A stretch of DNA of 64,000 nucleotides. Origin: Buttiauxella agrestis. Its GTDB lineage: Bacteria; Pseudomonadota; Gammaproteobacteria; Enterobacterales; Enterobacteriaceae. Below the pieces are notes generated by a model. That model was given only the letters and a program-made list of their open reading frames with translations, had not been told where the DNA came from and ran no database searches. Positions 1 through 9,300 of the stretch are shown piece after piece (the first letter of the stretch is position 1; each line of letters begins with the position of its first letter). The translations under genes and the position numbers were made by a program. Where the stretch lies: the NCBI RefSeq assembly GCF_900446255.1, contig NZ_UIGI01000001.1, positions 3,746,763 to 3,810,762 of the forward strand, written 5' to 3'.

Positions 1-598
1 GGCAATCATGAACCTCACCATGACTAACATTCGTACCGTGCTGGGTTCGATGGAACTGGACGAAATGCTGTCGCAGCGCGACAACATCAACACCCGTCTG
101 CTGCATATCGTGGATGAAGCGACCAATCCATGGGGCATCAAAATCACCCGTATCGAGATTCGCGATGTTCGTCCACCGGCTGAATTGATTGATGCGATGA
201 ATGCGCAGATGAAAGCCGAGCGAACCAAACGCGCTTATATTCTGGAAGCCGAAGGGATCCGCCAGGCTGAAATCGTGAAGGCCGAAGGTGATAAGCAGTC
301 GAAGATCCTGAAAGCGGAAGGTGAACGCCAGTCCGCGTTCTTGCAGGCGGAAGCCCGTGAACGTAGCGCTGAAGCAGAAGCAGCGGCAACAAAAATGGTT
401 TCTGAAGCTATTGCTGCGGGTGATATTCAGGCGATTAACTACTTCGTCGCGCAGAAATATACCGACGCGCTGCAACAGATTGGTTCGGCCAATAACAGCA
501 AAGTGGTGTTGATGCCGCTCGACGCCACCAGCCTGATGGGCTCAATTGCCGGTATCAGCGAACTTATCGCACAAAGCGGTACCGAGCGTAAAAAATGA
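1..598 (+). CDS. qmcA: QmcA, stomatin/prohibitin-family membrane protein (3' part)
   Basis: C-terminal two thirds of an SPFH (band 7) protein; the reading frame is open to the left edge of the window, so the first ATG at base 8 is internal and about 105 residues are missing. The visible part carries the end of the SPFH domain ([17 protein letters not shown]) followed by the long charged helical region with repeated KAEGE/QAEAR units, and then the conserved end with [12 protein letters not shown]. In E. coli the protein sits in the inner membrane and is a high-copy suppressor of protease defects in membrane quality control. It overlaps ybbJ by four bases (ATGA), so the two are translationally coupled. 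The match to E. coli QmcA is nearly continuous. Confidence 0.96.
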   Translation, partial: AIMNLTMTNIRTVLGSMELDEMLSQRDNINTRLLHIVDEATNPWGIKITRIEIRDVRPPAELIDAMNAQMKAERTKRAYILEAEGIRQAEIVKAEGDKQSKILKAEGERQSAFLQAEARERSAEAEAAATKMVSEAIAAGDIQAINYFVAQKYTDALQQIGSANNSKVVLMPLDATSLMGSIAGISELIAQSGTERKK

Positions 599-1041
599 TA
601 GCCCTGCTGTTTACCCACGCGCATATCTTCTGGCTCACGCTGGGCGGCTTGCTGCTGGCGGCTGAAATGCTTGGTGCCAGCGGTTATTTGCTGTGGAGCG
701 GAGTGGCAGCGGTACTCACCGGTTTACTGGTGTGGATTGTGCCGCTCGGTTGGGAATGGCAAGGCGTGTGCTTTGCTGTTCTCACACTGGTTGCGGCCTT
801 TCTGTGGTGGCGCTGGCTCTCGACGCGTAAACAGCAAGAACCCGGCGAAGTGCTCAATCAGCGCGGCCATCAGTTAATTGGCCGCCGGTTGCGTCTGGAA
901 ACTACGCTGGTGAATGGCCGCGGCCATATCCGTGTAGCAGATAGCTCATGGCCAGTCATGGCAGACAGCGATTTAACGGCAGGCACAGAAGTGATTGTGA
1001 CCGCCGTTGAAGGTATTACGTTGAAAATACAGGCGCTTTAA
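595..1041 (+). CDS. ybbJ: YbbJ, NfeD-like inner membrane protein
   Basis: A 148-residue NfeD-family protein. The N-terminal half holds closely spaced hydrophobic segments (roughly residues 5-75, rich in Leu, Gly and Trp). The C-terminal half is the small soluble OB-fold typical of NfeD proteins ([22 protein letters not shown] onward). The start ATG overlaps the qmcA stop, as in other enterics, where NfeD proteins pair with an SPFH partner. The length is close to the E. coli protein (about 150 residues). In E. coli ybbJ is followed directly by cueR in convergent orientation. Here a 4.8-kb type VI module lies between them. Confidence 0.93.
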   Translation: MIALLFTHAHIFWLTLGGLLLAAEMLGASGYLLWSGVAAVLTGLLVWIVPLGWEWQGVCFAVLTLVAAFLWWRWLSTRKQQEPGEVLNQRGHQLIGRRLRLETTLVNGRGHIRVADSSWPVMADSDLTAGTEVIVTAVEGITLKIQAL

Positions 1042-1048
1042 GTCTGTT

Positions 1049-1085
1049 TCTGTTGATGGCAGCATTCCGTGCTGCCATCAACAGA
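1049..1085 (+). terminator. Perfect 16-bp hairpin after ybbJ
   Basis: TCTGTTGATGGCAGCA (1049-1064) and its exact reverse complement (1070-1085) flank a 5-base loop, eight bases after the ybbJ stop. There is no T-run after it, so intrinsic termination is uncertain. It may instead stabilise the 3' end of the qmcA-ybbJ message. Confidence 0.6.
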
Positions 1086-1153
1086 AGATACTTCTCATGC
1101 TAAGCACCTGTAGAACAGGTGATTCATTTTGTAAGATTTCATATTCTTCCTTA

Positions 1154-1169
1154 TGTGATGTTCATCACA
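1154..1169 (+). promoter_or_regulatory. CRP-type site upstream of vgrG
   Basis: TGTGA-TGTTCA-TCACA is a perfect core match to the CRP consensus TGTGA-N6-TCACA. It lies about 130 bases before the vgrG start, in an otherwise non-coding 260-base stretch. This suggests cAMP-dependent control of the type VI module; no clear -35/-10 pair was assigned. Confidence 0.6.
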
Positions 1170-1301
1170 GTCAAACCCCTGTCCGCAAACTATCTTTCAT
1201 GCCCACTACGTTATTGATTTAATTATATTTATCTGGATGATAGTTCAGTTGTGACTATGTGCTCTGGTCAATAACTCCACGGACAGGAAAGGACTTCCAT
1301 C

Positions 1302-3551
1302 ATGGCTTCAGACGGCACCCGCTTTACCTTCACCGCCGGGCATACTCCGGCGGACACCTTTGCGGTGGTGGGTTTTAAGCTCAAACAATCCCTCTCTTCC
1401 CTGTTCAACCTGGAGATCACCGTCGCCTGTAATGACCCGGCGATTGGCTTTCAAAAACTCCTCGATGAATACGGGGTTCTCACCATCTGGCAGGGCGAGG
1501 TGATTAAACGCCGGGTACGCGGTATCGTCACCTTCTGCGAACAGGGTGACAGCGGCAAGCACCAGACGCTTTACTCGATGACGGTGCGCCCTGAGTTCTG
1601 GCGCAGCTCGCAACGGCAGAACTGCCGCAGTTTTCAGAATTACGACATCCAGTACATCTTCGCAAAGTTGCTCAAAGAAATGCGTATCCGCACGCATGAT
1701 GCGCTGTTCCGGCGTCCGCATCCGCCGCGCGAATTCTGTGTTCAGTTTATGGAATCGGATTACGATTTTATTGCCCGCCTCGCCGCGGAAGAAGGGATAT
1801 TCTTTTTCGAGGATGAATACCTCGACGACAGAGACCAGAAGCTGACCTTCACCGACGACCGCAGCAATCTGCGCGGCCTCGGGGCGTTTCCGTATAACCC
1901 GAACGCCGCCTCGGAATCGTCCATCTACTGCATCAACATCTTTCGCCGCAGCGCGCAAATCCGCCCGGCAAAAGTCACCACCCAGGATTACACCTTCACC
2001 GCCCCCGGCTGGCAGGCGCAGTACCAGGAAGAAGGGGCGGACCTGTCATATCAGCGCCCGGACTATGAAATCTTTGACTATCCGGGGCGTTTTAAGGATG
2101 AACAGCACGGGGCCGATTTTGCGAAATATCAGATGGACGGCTGGCGCAATAACGTCGATTTTGCCAGCGGCACCAGTAATTGCCCGCAGTTACAGCCGGG
2201 GCGCTGGTTCACCCTCACCGACCATCCACGCGAGGACTTAAACAGTCCGTGGCAGGTGGTGTCGAGCGAGATGACCGGCAGCCAGCCGCAGGCGCATATC
2301 GGCAGTTCCGGCCAGGGTACCACGCTCACCAACCGCTTTCATGTTATCCCGGCCACGCAGACCTGGCGCCCTGCGCCGTTACTGAAACCGCTGGTGGACG
2401 GCCCGCAAATCGGCATTGTCACCGGCCCTGCCGGGGAAGAAATCTACTGCGATGAGCACGGGCGTGTGACGGTGAAATTTACCTGGGACCGGTATAACAA
2501 AACCAACGAGGAAAGCTCGTGCTGGGTGAGGGTCTCTCAGGCGTGGGCGGGCACCGGATTCGGCAACATCGCCATTCCGCGCGTCGGCCAGGAAGTGATT
2601 GTCGATTTCCTCAACGGTGACCCGGACCAGCCGATTATCACCGGGCGCACCTATCACGCCGCCAACCGCTCTCCGGGCGACCTGCCGGGGACCAAAACCC
2701 AGATGGCAATACGCTCGCAGACGTATAAGGGTAATGGATACAACGAATTAATGTTTGACGACCAGACCGGCCAGGAATTGCTGTCGATGCATGCCCAGAA
2801 GGACATGAAAACGGTGGTGCTGAACAACCGCGATACGAATGTGAAAGTCGACCACAGCGAAACCATCGGCCATAACCAGCAGGTCACGGTCGGCCTGGGG
2901 CAGACGGTGAAAATCGGCAAGGAAAATGCCGCCGGACACGACCAGACAATCACCGTGGCGCACGACCGCAGCATCACCGTACGCAATGACCAGACGCTGA
3001 AAGTCACCCGCGACCGGACGGTAAACGCCGGCCGCGATGACAATCTGTATGTGGAGCGCGACCGCAAAGTCACGGTAAAAGGCAGCCAGCAGCAGAACAC
3101 CACAAAAGACCATATCAGCCTGGTGAAGGGCCATCACAGCCTGGAAGTGAAAGGCGACCTGGCGCAGAAAGTGGCGGGGGCGCTGGGCGTGGATGCGCAG
3201 GGCGACATCGTGTTGCAGAGCGGGAGCAAAATCACGCTGCGAGTGGGCGGTTCATTCATTGTCATCCACCCCGGCGGCGTGGACATCACCGGGCTGAAAA
3301 TCAATCTCAACGGTGGGGGAAGTCCGGGAGCGCCGGTGGAGACGTTGCAGGTGCCGGTGCTGAGCCGTCTGAGTGATGAGGATGATTCAGGGTCTGAGCC
3401 GCCGGAAGATAAGGACGGAAGTGGTGGCGATAACTCAGGTGAGCAGGATGAGCCAGAGTTGAATCATATGTTTGCTTCCCTCAAAGGAATGGATGGTATT
3501 CAGAGTAAGGAACTTATATTTAAAACATTTATTGAAGGGGAAATGGAATGA
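1302..3551 (+). CDS. vgrG: VgrG/TssI, type VI secretion spike protein
   Basis: A 749-residue VgrG. The gp27-like base (about residues 5-350) opens with FTFTAGHTPADTFAVVGF and includes the conserved block FMESDYDFIARLAAEEGIFFFED. The gp5-like OB-fold follows near 380-460 (DEHGRVTVKFTWDR, CWVRVSQAWAG, PRVGQEVIVDFLNGDPDQP). Then come short beta-helix repeats of the form HSETIGHNQQVTV and RDRTVNAGRDDNLYV (about 500-610) and a DUF2345-like end (GSKITLRVGGSFI). The last 60 or so residues are an acidic Gly/Ser-rich tail (DEDDSGSEPPEDKDGSGG), a likely cargo-docking extension. It overlaps the next gene by four bases. No other type VI structural genes lie nearby, so this is an orphan vgrG that must use a sheath encoded elsewhere. 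Confidence 0.96.
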   Translation: MASDGTRFTFTAGHTPADTFAVVGFKLKQSLSSLFNLEITVACNDPAIGFQKLLDEYGVLTIWQGEVIKRRVRGIVTFCEQGDSGKHQTLYSMTVRPEFWRSSQRQNCRSFQNYDIQYIFAKLLKEMRIRTHDALFRRPHPPREFCVQFMESDYDFIARLAAEEGIFFFEDEYLDDRDQKLTFTDDRSNLRGLGAFPYNPNAASESSIYCINIFRRSAQIRPAKVTTQDYTFTAPGWQAQYQEEGADLSYQRPDYEIFDYPGRFKDEQHGADFAKYQMDGWRNNVDFASGTSNCPQLQPGRWFTLTDHPREDLNSPWQVVSSEMTGSQPQAHIGSSGQGTTLTNRFHVIPATQTWRPAPLLKPLVDGPQIGIVTGPAGEEIYCDEHGRVTVKFTWDRYNKTNEESSCWVRVSQAWAGTGFGNIAIPRVGQEVIVDFLNGDPDQPIITGRTYHAANRSPGDLPGTKTQMAIRSQTYKGNGYNELMFDDQTGQELLSMHAQKDMKTVVLNNRDTNVKVDHSETIGHNQQVTVGLGQTVKIGKENAAGHDQTITVAHDRSITVRNDQTLKVTRDRTVNAGRDDNLYVERDRKVTVKGSQQQNTTKDHISLVKGHHSLEVKGDLAQKVAGALGVDAQGDIVLQSGSKITLRVGGSFIVIHPGGVDITGLKINLNGGGSPGAPVETLQVPVLSRLSDEDDSGSEPPEDKDGSGGDNSGEQDEPELNHMFASLKGMDGIQSKELIFKTFIEGEME

Positions 3552-5179
3552 CTTCTCAATTAACTCCAATTTTTGATAAAGCACATGATAAACCGAAACC
3601 CTATGATGGCTTACTGGGATGGTCAGCAGACTGGAAATTCGATATCGATCAAGAAAATAAACCTGTTCCTCTTGACGATATATGGTCATTGTCACCAGAA
3701 GAACAGAATGTAATTGTTCGTCAAGGAGACACCCTCGGAAAAATTGCTAAAGAACATTATTGCTCAGTCGAAGAACTGGTTTCATTTAATGCGTTAAAAA
3801 ATCCGTCATTAATTTATCCAGGACAAATAATTAAGATACCGACTGAACAGTATTCTTACCCGGATACAAAGGATGAACAAAGCGACGATCAATGTACCGT
3901 ATCATTCTCATTTGAAGATCTCATTGAGAAACCTATATCGGGACTTAAAGTTAAGGTTGTGTCAGCACTGGGCGATGTATATGAATCCATAACTGATGGA
4001 ATGGGACAAATAAAAAATTTTGCTACAAAAGCAGAAACTGAGCTGAAGGTTTTTGTTTCCAGCGCTGCCGGGAAGTTAAAAGAGGTGGCCAGTTTCACAC
4101 CATTGCCAGGGAAGGTAGCAGTCATCTTATCCAGCCCCAAAGTCAGGGTAAAAGGTAAAAGCACTGCTTTAAAAGGGTCAACTGGTGATGTTGAGAATAC
4201 CCCTGGAGATATTAATACAGTCAACGTAGGGCGCGACTCTCAGGGTGGCCCCAGAACTCATATCAGCCACGTCTGTCCGAACTCTTATGACCTGACATTA
4301 AGAAAGAATGTTATTTACTGGAATCAAATAATTGCGGCATCTGAACGGAGTGGTATTATTCCACAATGCATAGCAGCGGTGATCAGTGCTGAAGCGGCAA
4401 AGTATGCCGGTGGTATCTGGAAACCGACATCTGTTTGTAAATCCGGAACCGATCCAAAGACAAATATAACCAGTTATAAAAGTTCTGCTGCCGGTATGAC
4501 TCAGTTTTTAAATGGGTCATGGATGTCGGAAACTTTCAGAGAGAGGACGTATTTGTATGAAAAAGCAACTCAGCAGGGACTTATTGCAGATAAACCGGCA
4601 TTAGACAAAAATGGGAAAGAAGTAAAAAATAAAAAAGGTGAAGTAAAATATGAGAAGAAGTTTGAGGTATCTCCAGATGAATGGAGAAACTTAAAGGAAC
4701 TAAGAAAACAACATCTTACAACTGGTGTAACGCCGTATCCGCGCAAAGCTACGCATGCTGTTCAAAAATGGTTGGATCTAAGATTTAAGCCAGAGTATGC
4801 GATTATGGCAGCGGTAGATTACGGAGTGGCAAATTTAGCCTCACTTCAAAATGCCGGATATAATATTGATTCGCTTAACGATGCAGAAAAGGCCAAGCTG
4901 ATTTATTTGACACATCACTTGGGATTAGGGGATGCAATGTTATTTATAAAGAAAAAAATCCCAGAAGAGAAAGCAGGCCATTTATTAAAGGCACAGATTG
5001 GGGTGAGTTCGGCGTTAAAAAGATATTTATCCGCAGGAAGTTACGTAGAAGCCCACAGAGTCTGGTTGATGTATTACATAGATCAAAACATTAAGCTCAA
5101 CGATTATTTCTGTGATGAATTAATCGCCACTAATAAATTAGAGGATGTAGACTTAGATGTTGTCATGGGAAAAATATAA
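3548..5179 (+). CDS. Probable type VI effector: LysM plus lysozyme-like domain
   Basis: A 543-residue protein translationally coupled to vgrG (ATGA overlap), the usual position of a VgrG cargo. Residues about 55-98 form a LysM domain (VRQGDTLGKIAKEHY then NPSLIYPGQIIKIP), a peptidoglycan-binding fold. Residues about 115-200 look like a beta-sandwich linker (PISGLKVKVVSALGDVYESI). The C-terminal half (from about 237) looks like a lysozyme or soluble lytic transglycosylase fold: VISAEAAK with Glu282 as candidate catalytic acid, and SSAAGMTQF at 312-320, resembling the SSA-G-QF block of that superfamily. I infer that it cleaves peptidoglycan glycan strands in the periplasm of target cells. The AT-rich codon usage differs sharply from vgrG and points to cargo exchange by transfer. 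Confidence 0.75.
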   Translation: MTSQLTPIFDKAHDKPKPYDGLLGWSADWKFDIDQENKPVPLDDIWSLSPEEQNVIVRQGDTLGKIAKEHYCSVEELVSFNALKNPSLIYPGQIIKIPTEQYSYPDTKDEQSDDQCTVSFSFEDLIEKPISGLKVKVVSALGDVYESITDGMGQIKNFATKAETELKVFVSSAAGKLKEVASFTPLPGKVAVILSSPKVRVKGKSTALKGSTGDVENTPGDINTVNVGRDSQGGPRTHISHVCPNSYDLTLRKNVIYWNQIIAASERSGIIPQCIAAVISAEAAKYAGGIWKPTSVCKSGTDPKTNITSYKSSAAGMTQFLNGSWMSETFRERTYLYEKATQQGLIADKPALDKNGKEVKNKKGEVKYEKKFEVSPDEWRNLKELRKQHLTTGVTPYPRKATHAVQKWLDLRFKPEYAIMAAVDYGVANLASLQNAGYNIDSLNDAEKAKLIYLTHHLGLGDAMLFIKKKIPEEKAGHLLKAQIGVSSALKRYLSAGSYVEAHRVWLMYYIDQNIKLNDYFCDELIATNKLEDVDLDVVMGKI

Positions 5180-5192
5180 CCAGGAGGTTATT

Positions 5193-5729
5193 ATGAAGAA
5201 CTATCTGCCAATAATGCTATTTTTATTTTTCTATTCTAGTGCAAGCGAGGCTAAGTGCACTCCCACAACTTTGCGATGTATTAGTACGTCACTAGGTCTA
5301 CTCGAGCAGAAAACTCTGAGCGATTCTAATGATGGTTACTCGCATCTGTCACTTAATGGTAAGGAGATATATAAGGCAAAGACTAGTTATATTGTTGTGG
5401 GGTATGATAATGATGGTATCTTTAAAGGCAAAAAATATTATTTAACTAAAGCAACAATTTCATATACATCAGATGATTCATGCTACCCAGACAAACCAGG
5501 TGCACATTGTGGAATGAATGCCATTCTTGACCTGACAAGTGGAAGCCCCATAATTTCCAATGAATTTTTCTCTGAATTTGGAGAATCTAACATTACTTGG
5601 GTTTCATGGGGAAAGGCTAACTCCATCATAGTAATCGATGATGAATTAAGATTTAAATACTCAAATGGACATGTTGAACAAGTTACCAAAGATAAATACT
5701 CCATTACTGGTAGCTCTCGAAATAAATAG
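5193..5729 (+). CDS. Secreted protein, probable immunity partner of the type VI effector
   Basis: A 178-residue protein. I chose the ATG at 5193 because AGGAGG lies a few bases upstream and the product then begins with a clean signal peptide (MKNYLPIMLFLFFYSSASEA). An upstream ATG at 5157 would add 12 residues and spoil it. The mature part is acidic and beta-rich and holds several cysteines (CTPTTLRC near its start; CYPDKPGAHCG in the middle) that could form disulphides in the periplasm. I do not recognise a named family. The position directly behind a cell-wall-targeting effector, the export signal and the similarly low GC content all fit a periplasmic immunity protein. That role is inferred from context only. 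Confidence 0.7.
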   Translation: MKNYLPIMLFLFFYSSASEAKCTPTTLRCISTSLGLLEQKTLSDSNDGYSHLSLNGKEIYKAKTSYIVVGYDNDGIFKGKKYYLTKATISYTSDDSCYPDKPGAHCGMNAILDLTSGSPIISNEFFSEFGESNITWVSWGKANSIIVIDDELRFKYSNGHVEQVTKDKYSITGSSRNK

Positions 5730-5830
5730 AATTGAATCACAGATTGATATAAAAACATGAAAAATTAATATCAAATAAAGGAAGGACAACCATCACTTAT
5801 AGATAATTGCCCAACACCGAATACGAAGAT

Positions 5831-6232
5831 CTACTGTTTATGGCAGCAGCCCGCAAGATTATTAATAATCGGGCAATCCGCGCTGTCGTCGCCAGGGCAT
5901 GAATCCGCCAGCGCCATCAACTGTTGGCGCATTCCCTGTAGCTCTTCAATAACCTTTTCGATGTCTGCGACTTTCTGCAAAGTCCGCGCTTTTACGTCGG
6001 CACTATGGCGCGCCGGATCGTTGAACAGATTCACCAGCTCGCGACATTCTTCAAGATTAAAGCCCACCTGGCGGGCCTGGCGCAGCAACGTCAGCTCATC
6101 CAGATGCTTTTGCGTATAGCTACGGTAGCCGTTGTCAGAACGCAGCGGCGCCGTAACCAGACCCTTCTCTTCGTAAAAACGAATCGCTTTGCTGGTTAAG
6201 CCGGTTTTTTTCGCAACATCACTGATGTTCAT
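5831..6232 (-). CDS. cueR: CueR, copper(I)-responsive MerR-family regulator
   Basis: A 133-residue MerR-family regulator. The N-terminal winged helix ([30 protein letters not shown]) is followed by the dimerisation helix, the metal-binding loop with two cysteines ([11 protein letters not shown]) and the Cys-rich CueR tail (GCCHKQ). In E. coli CueR senses zeptomolar Cu(I) or Ag(I) and activates copA and cueO by untwisting a promoter with a 19-bp spacer. Exactly such a promoter lies before copA in this window (25042-25072). A strong ribosome site (AGGAGGAAAC) precedes the ATG. cueR is now 19 kb from copA because a large secretion block sits between them. Confidence 0.97.
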   Translation of the reverse strand: MNISDVAKKTGLTSKAIRFYEEKGLVTAPLRSDNGYRSYTQKHLDELTLLRQARQVGFNLEECRELVNLFNDPARHSADVKARTLQKVADIEKVIEELQGMRQQLMALADSCPGDDSADCPIINNLAGCCHKQ

Positions 6233-6239
6233 GTTTCCT

Positions 6240-6275
6240 CCTGAATTTCCGTCGACACCTGAATTTCCGTCGACA
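6240..6275. repeat. Two exact tandem 18-bp copies upstream of cueR
   Basis: CCTGAATTTCCGTCGACA occurs at 6240-6257 and again at 6258-6275. The copy nearest cueR supplies part of its ribosome-binding region on the minus strand, so the duplication lengthens the cueR leader or shifts its promoter by 18 bp. Confidence 0.85.
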
Positions 6276-6282
6276 GAAGTAT

Positions 6283-6316
6283 AACCCCTGCCCCCGGTTG
6301 GGCGCAGGGGGTTTTA
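6283..6316 (-). terminator. GC-rich hairpin after the autotransporter gene
   Basis: AACCCCTGCCCCC and GGGCGCAGGGGGTT pair around a short loop immediately after the autotransporter stop. It is a strong hairpin; on the minus strand it is followed by TTATAC and on the plus strand by TTTTATC. Confidence 0.75.
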
Positions 6317-9300
6317 TCAGAAGCGAATTTTTATACCGACCGATGCGGAAATATCAGAGTCCACTTGAGTATCGCCGCCGTTGTCCCAGGTTTTACCCAC
6401 TTCAGTATAAGTCTGCACTTCCGTGGTCACGGCCCACGTCGCTCCCACTGCGGCTTCGGTGGTCTGGAAGCGCTGATTGGCATCAATTTTCGTGGCCCCG
6501 GCGCTGTTTGCCGTATTGCGGTACGTCACGCTATCTTGTCCGTCCGACAATTCCTGCCAGTAGTTAACCCGAATATACGGTTTTACTTTGCCGTAATCGG
6601 TGTCGTAATCCGCCGCCAGACGCACGCCGAGACGACCGATCACCGCACCGTCAGCCTCAACCGACACTTTGGTTCTTGCCGGGTCTTTTAGCGTCACGTC
6701 ATCAAAATCGCTGTATTGATAGATGAGCTGCGCCTGCGGTTCAATCAGCCAGTTGCTGTTCCAAAGCTGCCACGGTTTGCCGACCTCGACCGACGCCACA
6801 AACGAGTTGCCGTCAGGGTTGTAAGTCTCCCGGTCGTTCATATTTTTCAGGTCAACGGAGTGATAACCGTACTGCAGGACGTTATCGACATAGAAACCGT
6901 TGGTGTCCGTCCAGGTACCGTAACCGCCCAAATAAGACGAGAAGGTCGAGTTGTACGCCGCACCGCCGCTCATCCCGGTAATGCCATTGATGGAGCTGTC
7001 GATATCCATAAAGGTGGTGTACAAACCGGCACGCCATTTATCGTCCTGATAAAGATCCAGCCCCATTTGCATACCGTTGTAGTTAGTGCTGCTCTGGGAT
7101 TGGGTCGGATCGTCATGCTTCTGATCGACCGATTTCACGATGTAACGCGCCCAGAATCGGCCGTCCTGATCTTCAGGGACTCCCGCCTGCCACGGTTGCT
7201 CGTCGCCAACACGCTGGTGAAGTGTGCCAAGCACGGCCAAATCAGCCTGGCGGATAATCGCCCCGAGCGTGTCGAACCCAGGAACATCCGGGCGATAACC
7301 GGCGCGTAAGAACCAGTCTTCACCCGCGCCCTGTTGGTTTCCGGCAAACAGCTGGTATTCCCAGGCTCCGGCGGTGAGCACATCGCCGCCGATATTAAAG
7401 GCATCTTTGGTGGTTTGCGCCGTCGTCGTCGCGCCATTCACCGCTTCGACTACCAGGATACCGTCGCCAGTGGTCGGTTCGCCGAGCTGACTGACGTCAA
7501 TATCCAGCAGCGTGCTGCCGGTAGCTGCACCGCCGTTGATCACCAGATGATCGGCAACGCCAGGGCTGTGTTGCTGGGCGGCAATTTTCAGCGTACCGTT
7601 CAGCCCGACGTAATCGCCGTTGACGGTCAATGTTGAACCGACATCACCGCCACGAAGATTGACCGTGCCCTGGTTCACCAGATTAGCCACGGTCTGATTG
7701 TGGCCGCCGGTATCGAGCGTCGCCCCGCTGCTGACAATATGAGTTGATTGACGGCTGAAGCTATTGCGGCTCGCTGCCGCCAGGGTGCCTTTCTCCACAA
7801 GCGTAATGCCGCTCCAGGTGTTTCTGCCATTGAGGAAAGTAGTGCCGCTGCCTTGCTGCAAAACTTGCCCGCTGCCAGAAATATTGCCGTTGAGGGTTAC
7901 GTTATCAGAGCGGTTAATCGCCAAAGTCGCGTCATCGACAATATCGCCGCCGACGCTGCCCCCGGTTCCGCCGTTGCCCAATTGCAATGTGCCGTTGCGG
8001 ATAGTCGTTTGCCCGTCAAATGTGCTGTCTTGCGTCAGCGTCAGTTTACCGTCGCCCTGTTTGGTTAAGGTGCCGCTGCCGGTGACTGCACTGAGCAGCG
8101 AAACTGAATTACCGTTGGTATCAACCGCCCCGCCACCGTTTGAAAGCGTGACCACCCGCGCGGTATCGAACGCCGCGCCGTAGCGTAATGTCCCGCCGCT
8201 CAGGCCAATTCCCGTTCCAGCGGCCCCCAGATTATTGTCGGCAGAAACTTGCAGTACCCCGCCGCTGACTTGTGTTCCGCCCTGGTATTGGTTGTTGCCG
8301 CCCAGGATTAATGTGCCGAGATCGGCTTTATTGATACCGCCTTCGCCGTCGATAACGGAGTTAATGGTCGCGGTGTAACGCGCACCCAGAAGAGTACCGT
8401 CGCCAACGCGAATCACCGTGTCGGCGGTATGCGTGGTGATGTTATCGCCACCAATCACATAGCCGTTGGTGGTAAATTGCGCCCCGCTGATGGCGACTTC
8501 ACCAAGGCTGGTGTCAACCGTGACATTCCCCGCCTGGCCGCCAAACACGGCAAACGATCCGTTGCTGTATGGCGTATTAAAGCGGCCATCCGGCGTGGTG
8601 ACATCGGTTGTCCAGTTGTCGTTGCCGGTGTTGTTTTGCCAGATACCATCGCCGCCGTTAATCACGCCGTTGTTTTTAAGCGATCCCCCCGTGCCACCCG
8701 CCCCGTCCCAGAAACGCATGACCGCTCCCGTACGGTTCACCAGGTTAACCTGGCCATCAATGGACGTTTGCACGTAGAGATCGTCTGCCGCTGCAGGCGC
8801 TGTGCCAATATCCAGGATGTTGTCGGTCAGCGCGCCGGTGTAGTTGAAGACGCGATAAACACCGACATCAAAGGATCCGCCCGGTGTCTGGGTGATATTC
8901 AGTTTGCCGTTAAGGCTAAGATCGCCATTGATATTAATCAGATCGTTAAGTGAGCCACCGACGGTAAACGGCCTGCCGAACTGGAAGTCGACCTGCGAAT
9001 CCTGGTTGAGTGTTAATGCGCCCATCTCCAGTACGCCAACACTTGCAAGATCCTGACCCGCCGCCAGATGGCCGCCATTATCAACTTCTACGCTGCCACC
9101 CAGCACGCCCGCACCGCCGAGAGTTGCGCCGCTGTTGACGGTGGTTTTTCCGGTTGCTGCGGCTTGATTACCATTTATCAGCAGCACGCCCTGTTGTGCG
9201 TTGGCGGTGCCAGTCCAGGTATTGTCGGCGGTGAGATTTAGCGTGCCGCTGCCGGTTTTCACCAGATTTCCGCTGCCGCTGATAATGCCGCTGATGGTGT

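Noticed and set aside
2830-3170. Short repeated units in vgrG, considered as a repeat array or CRISPR
   Set aside because: They are in-frame beta-helix repeats of the VgrG needle with no constant spacing or identical repeats; no CRISPR array exists in the window.
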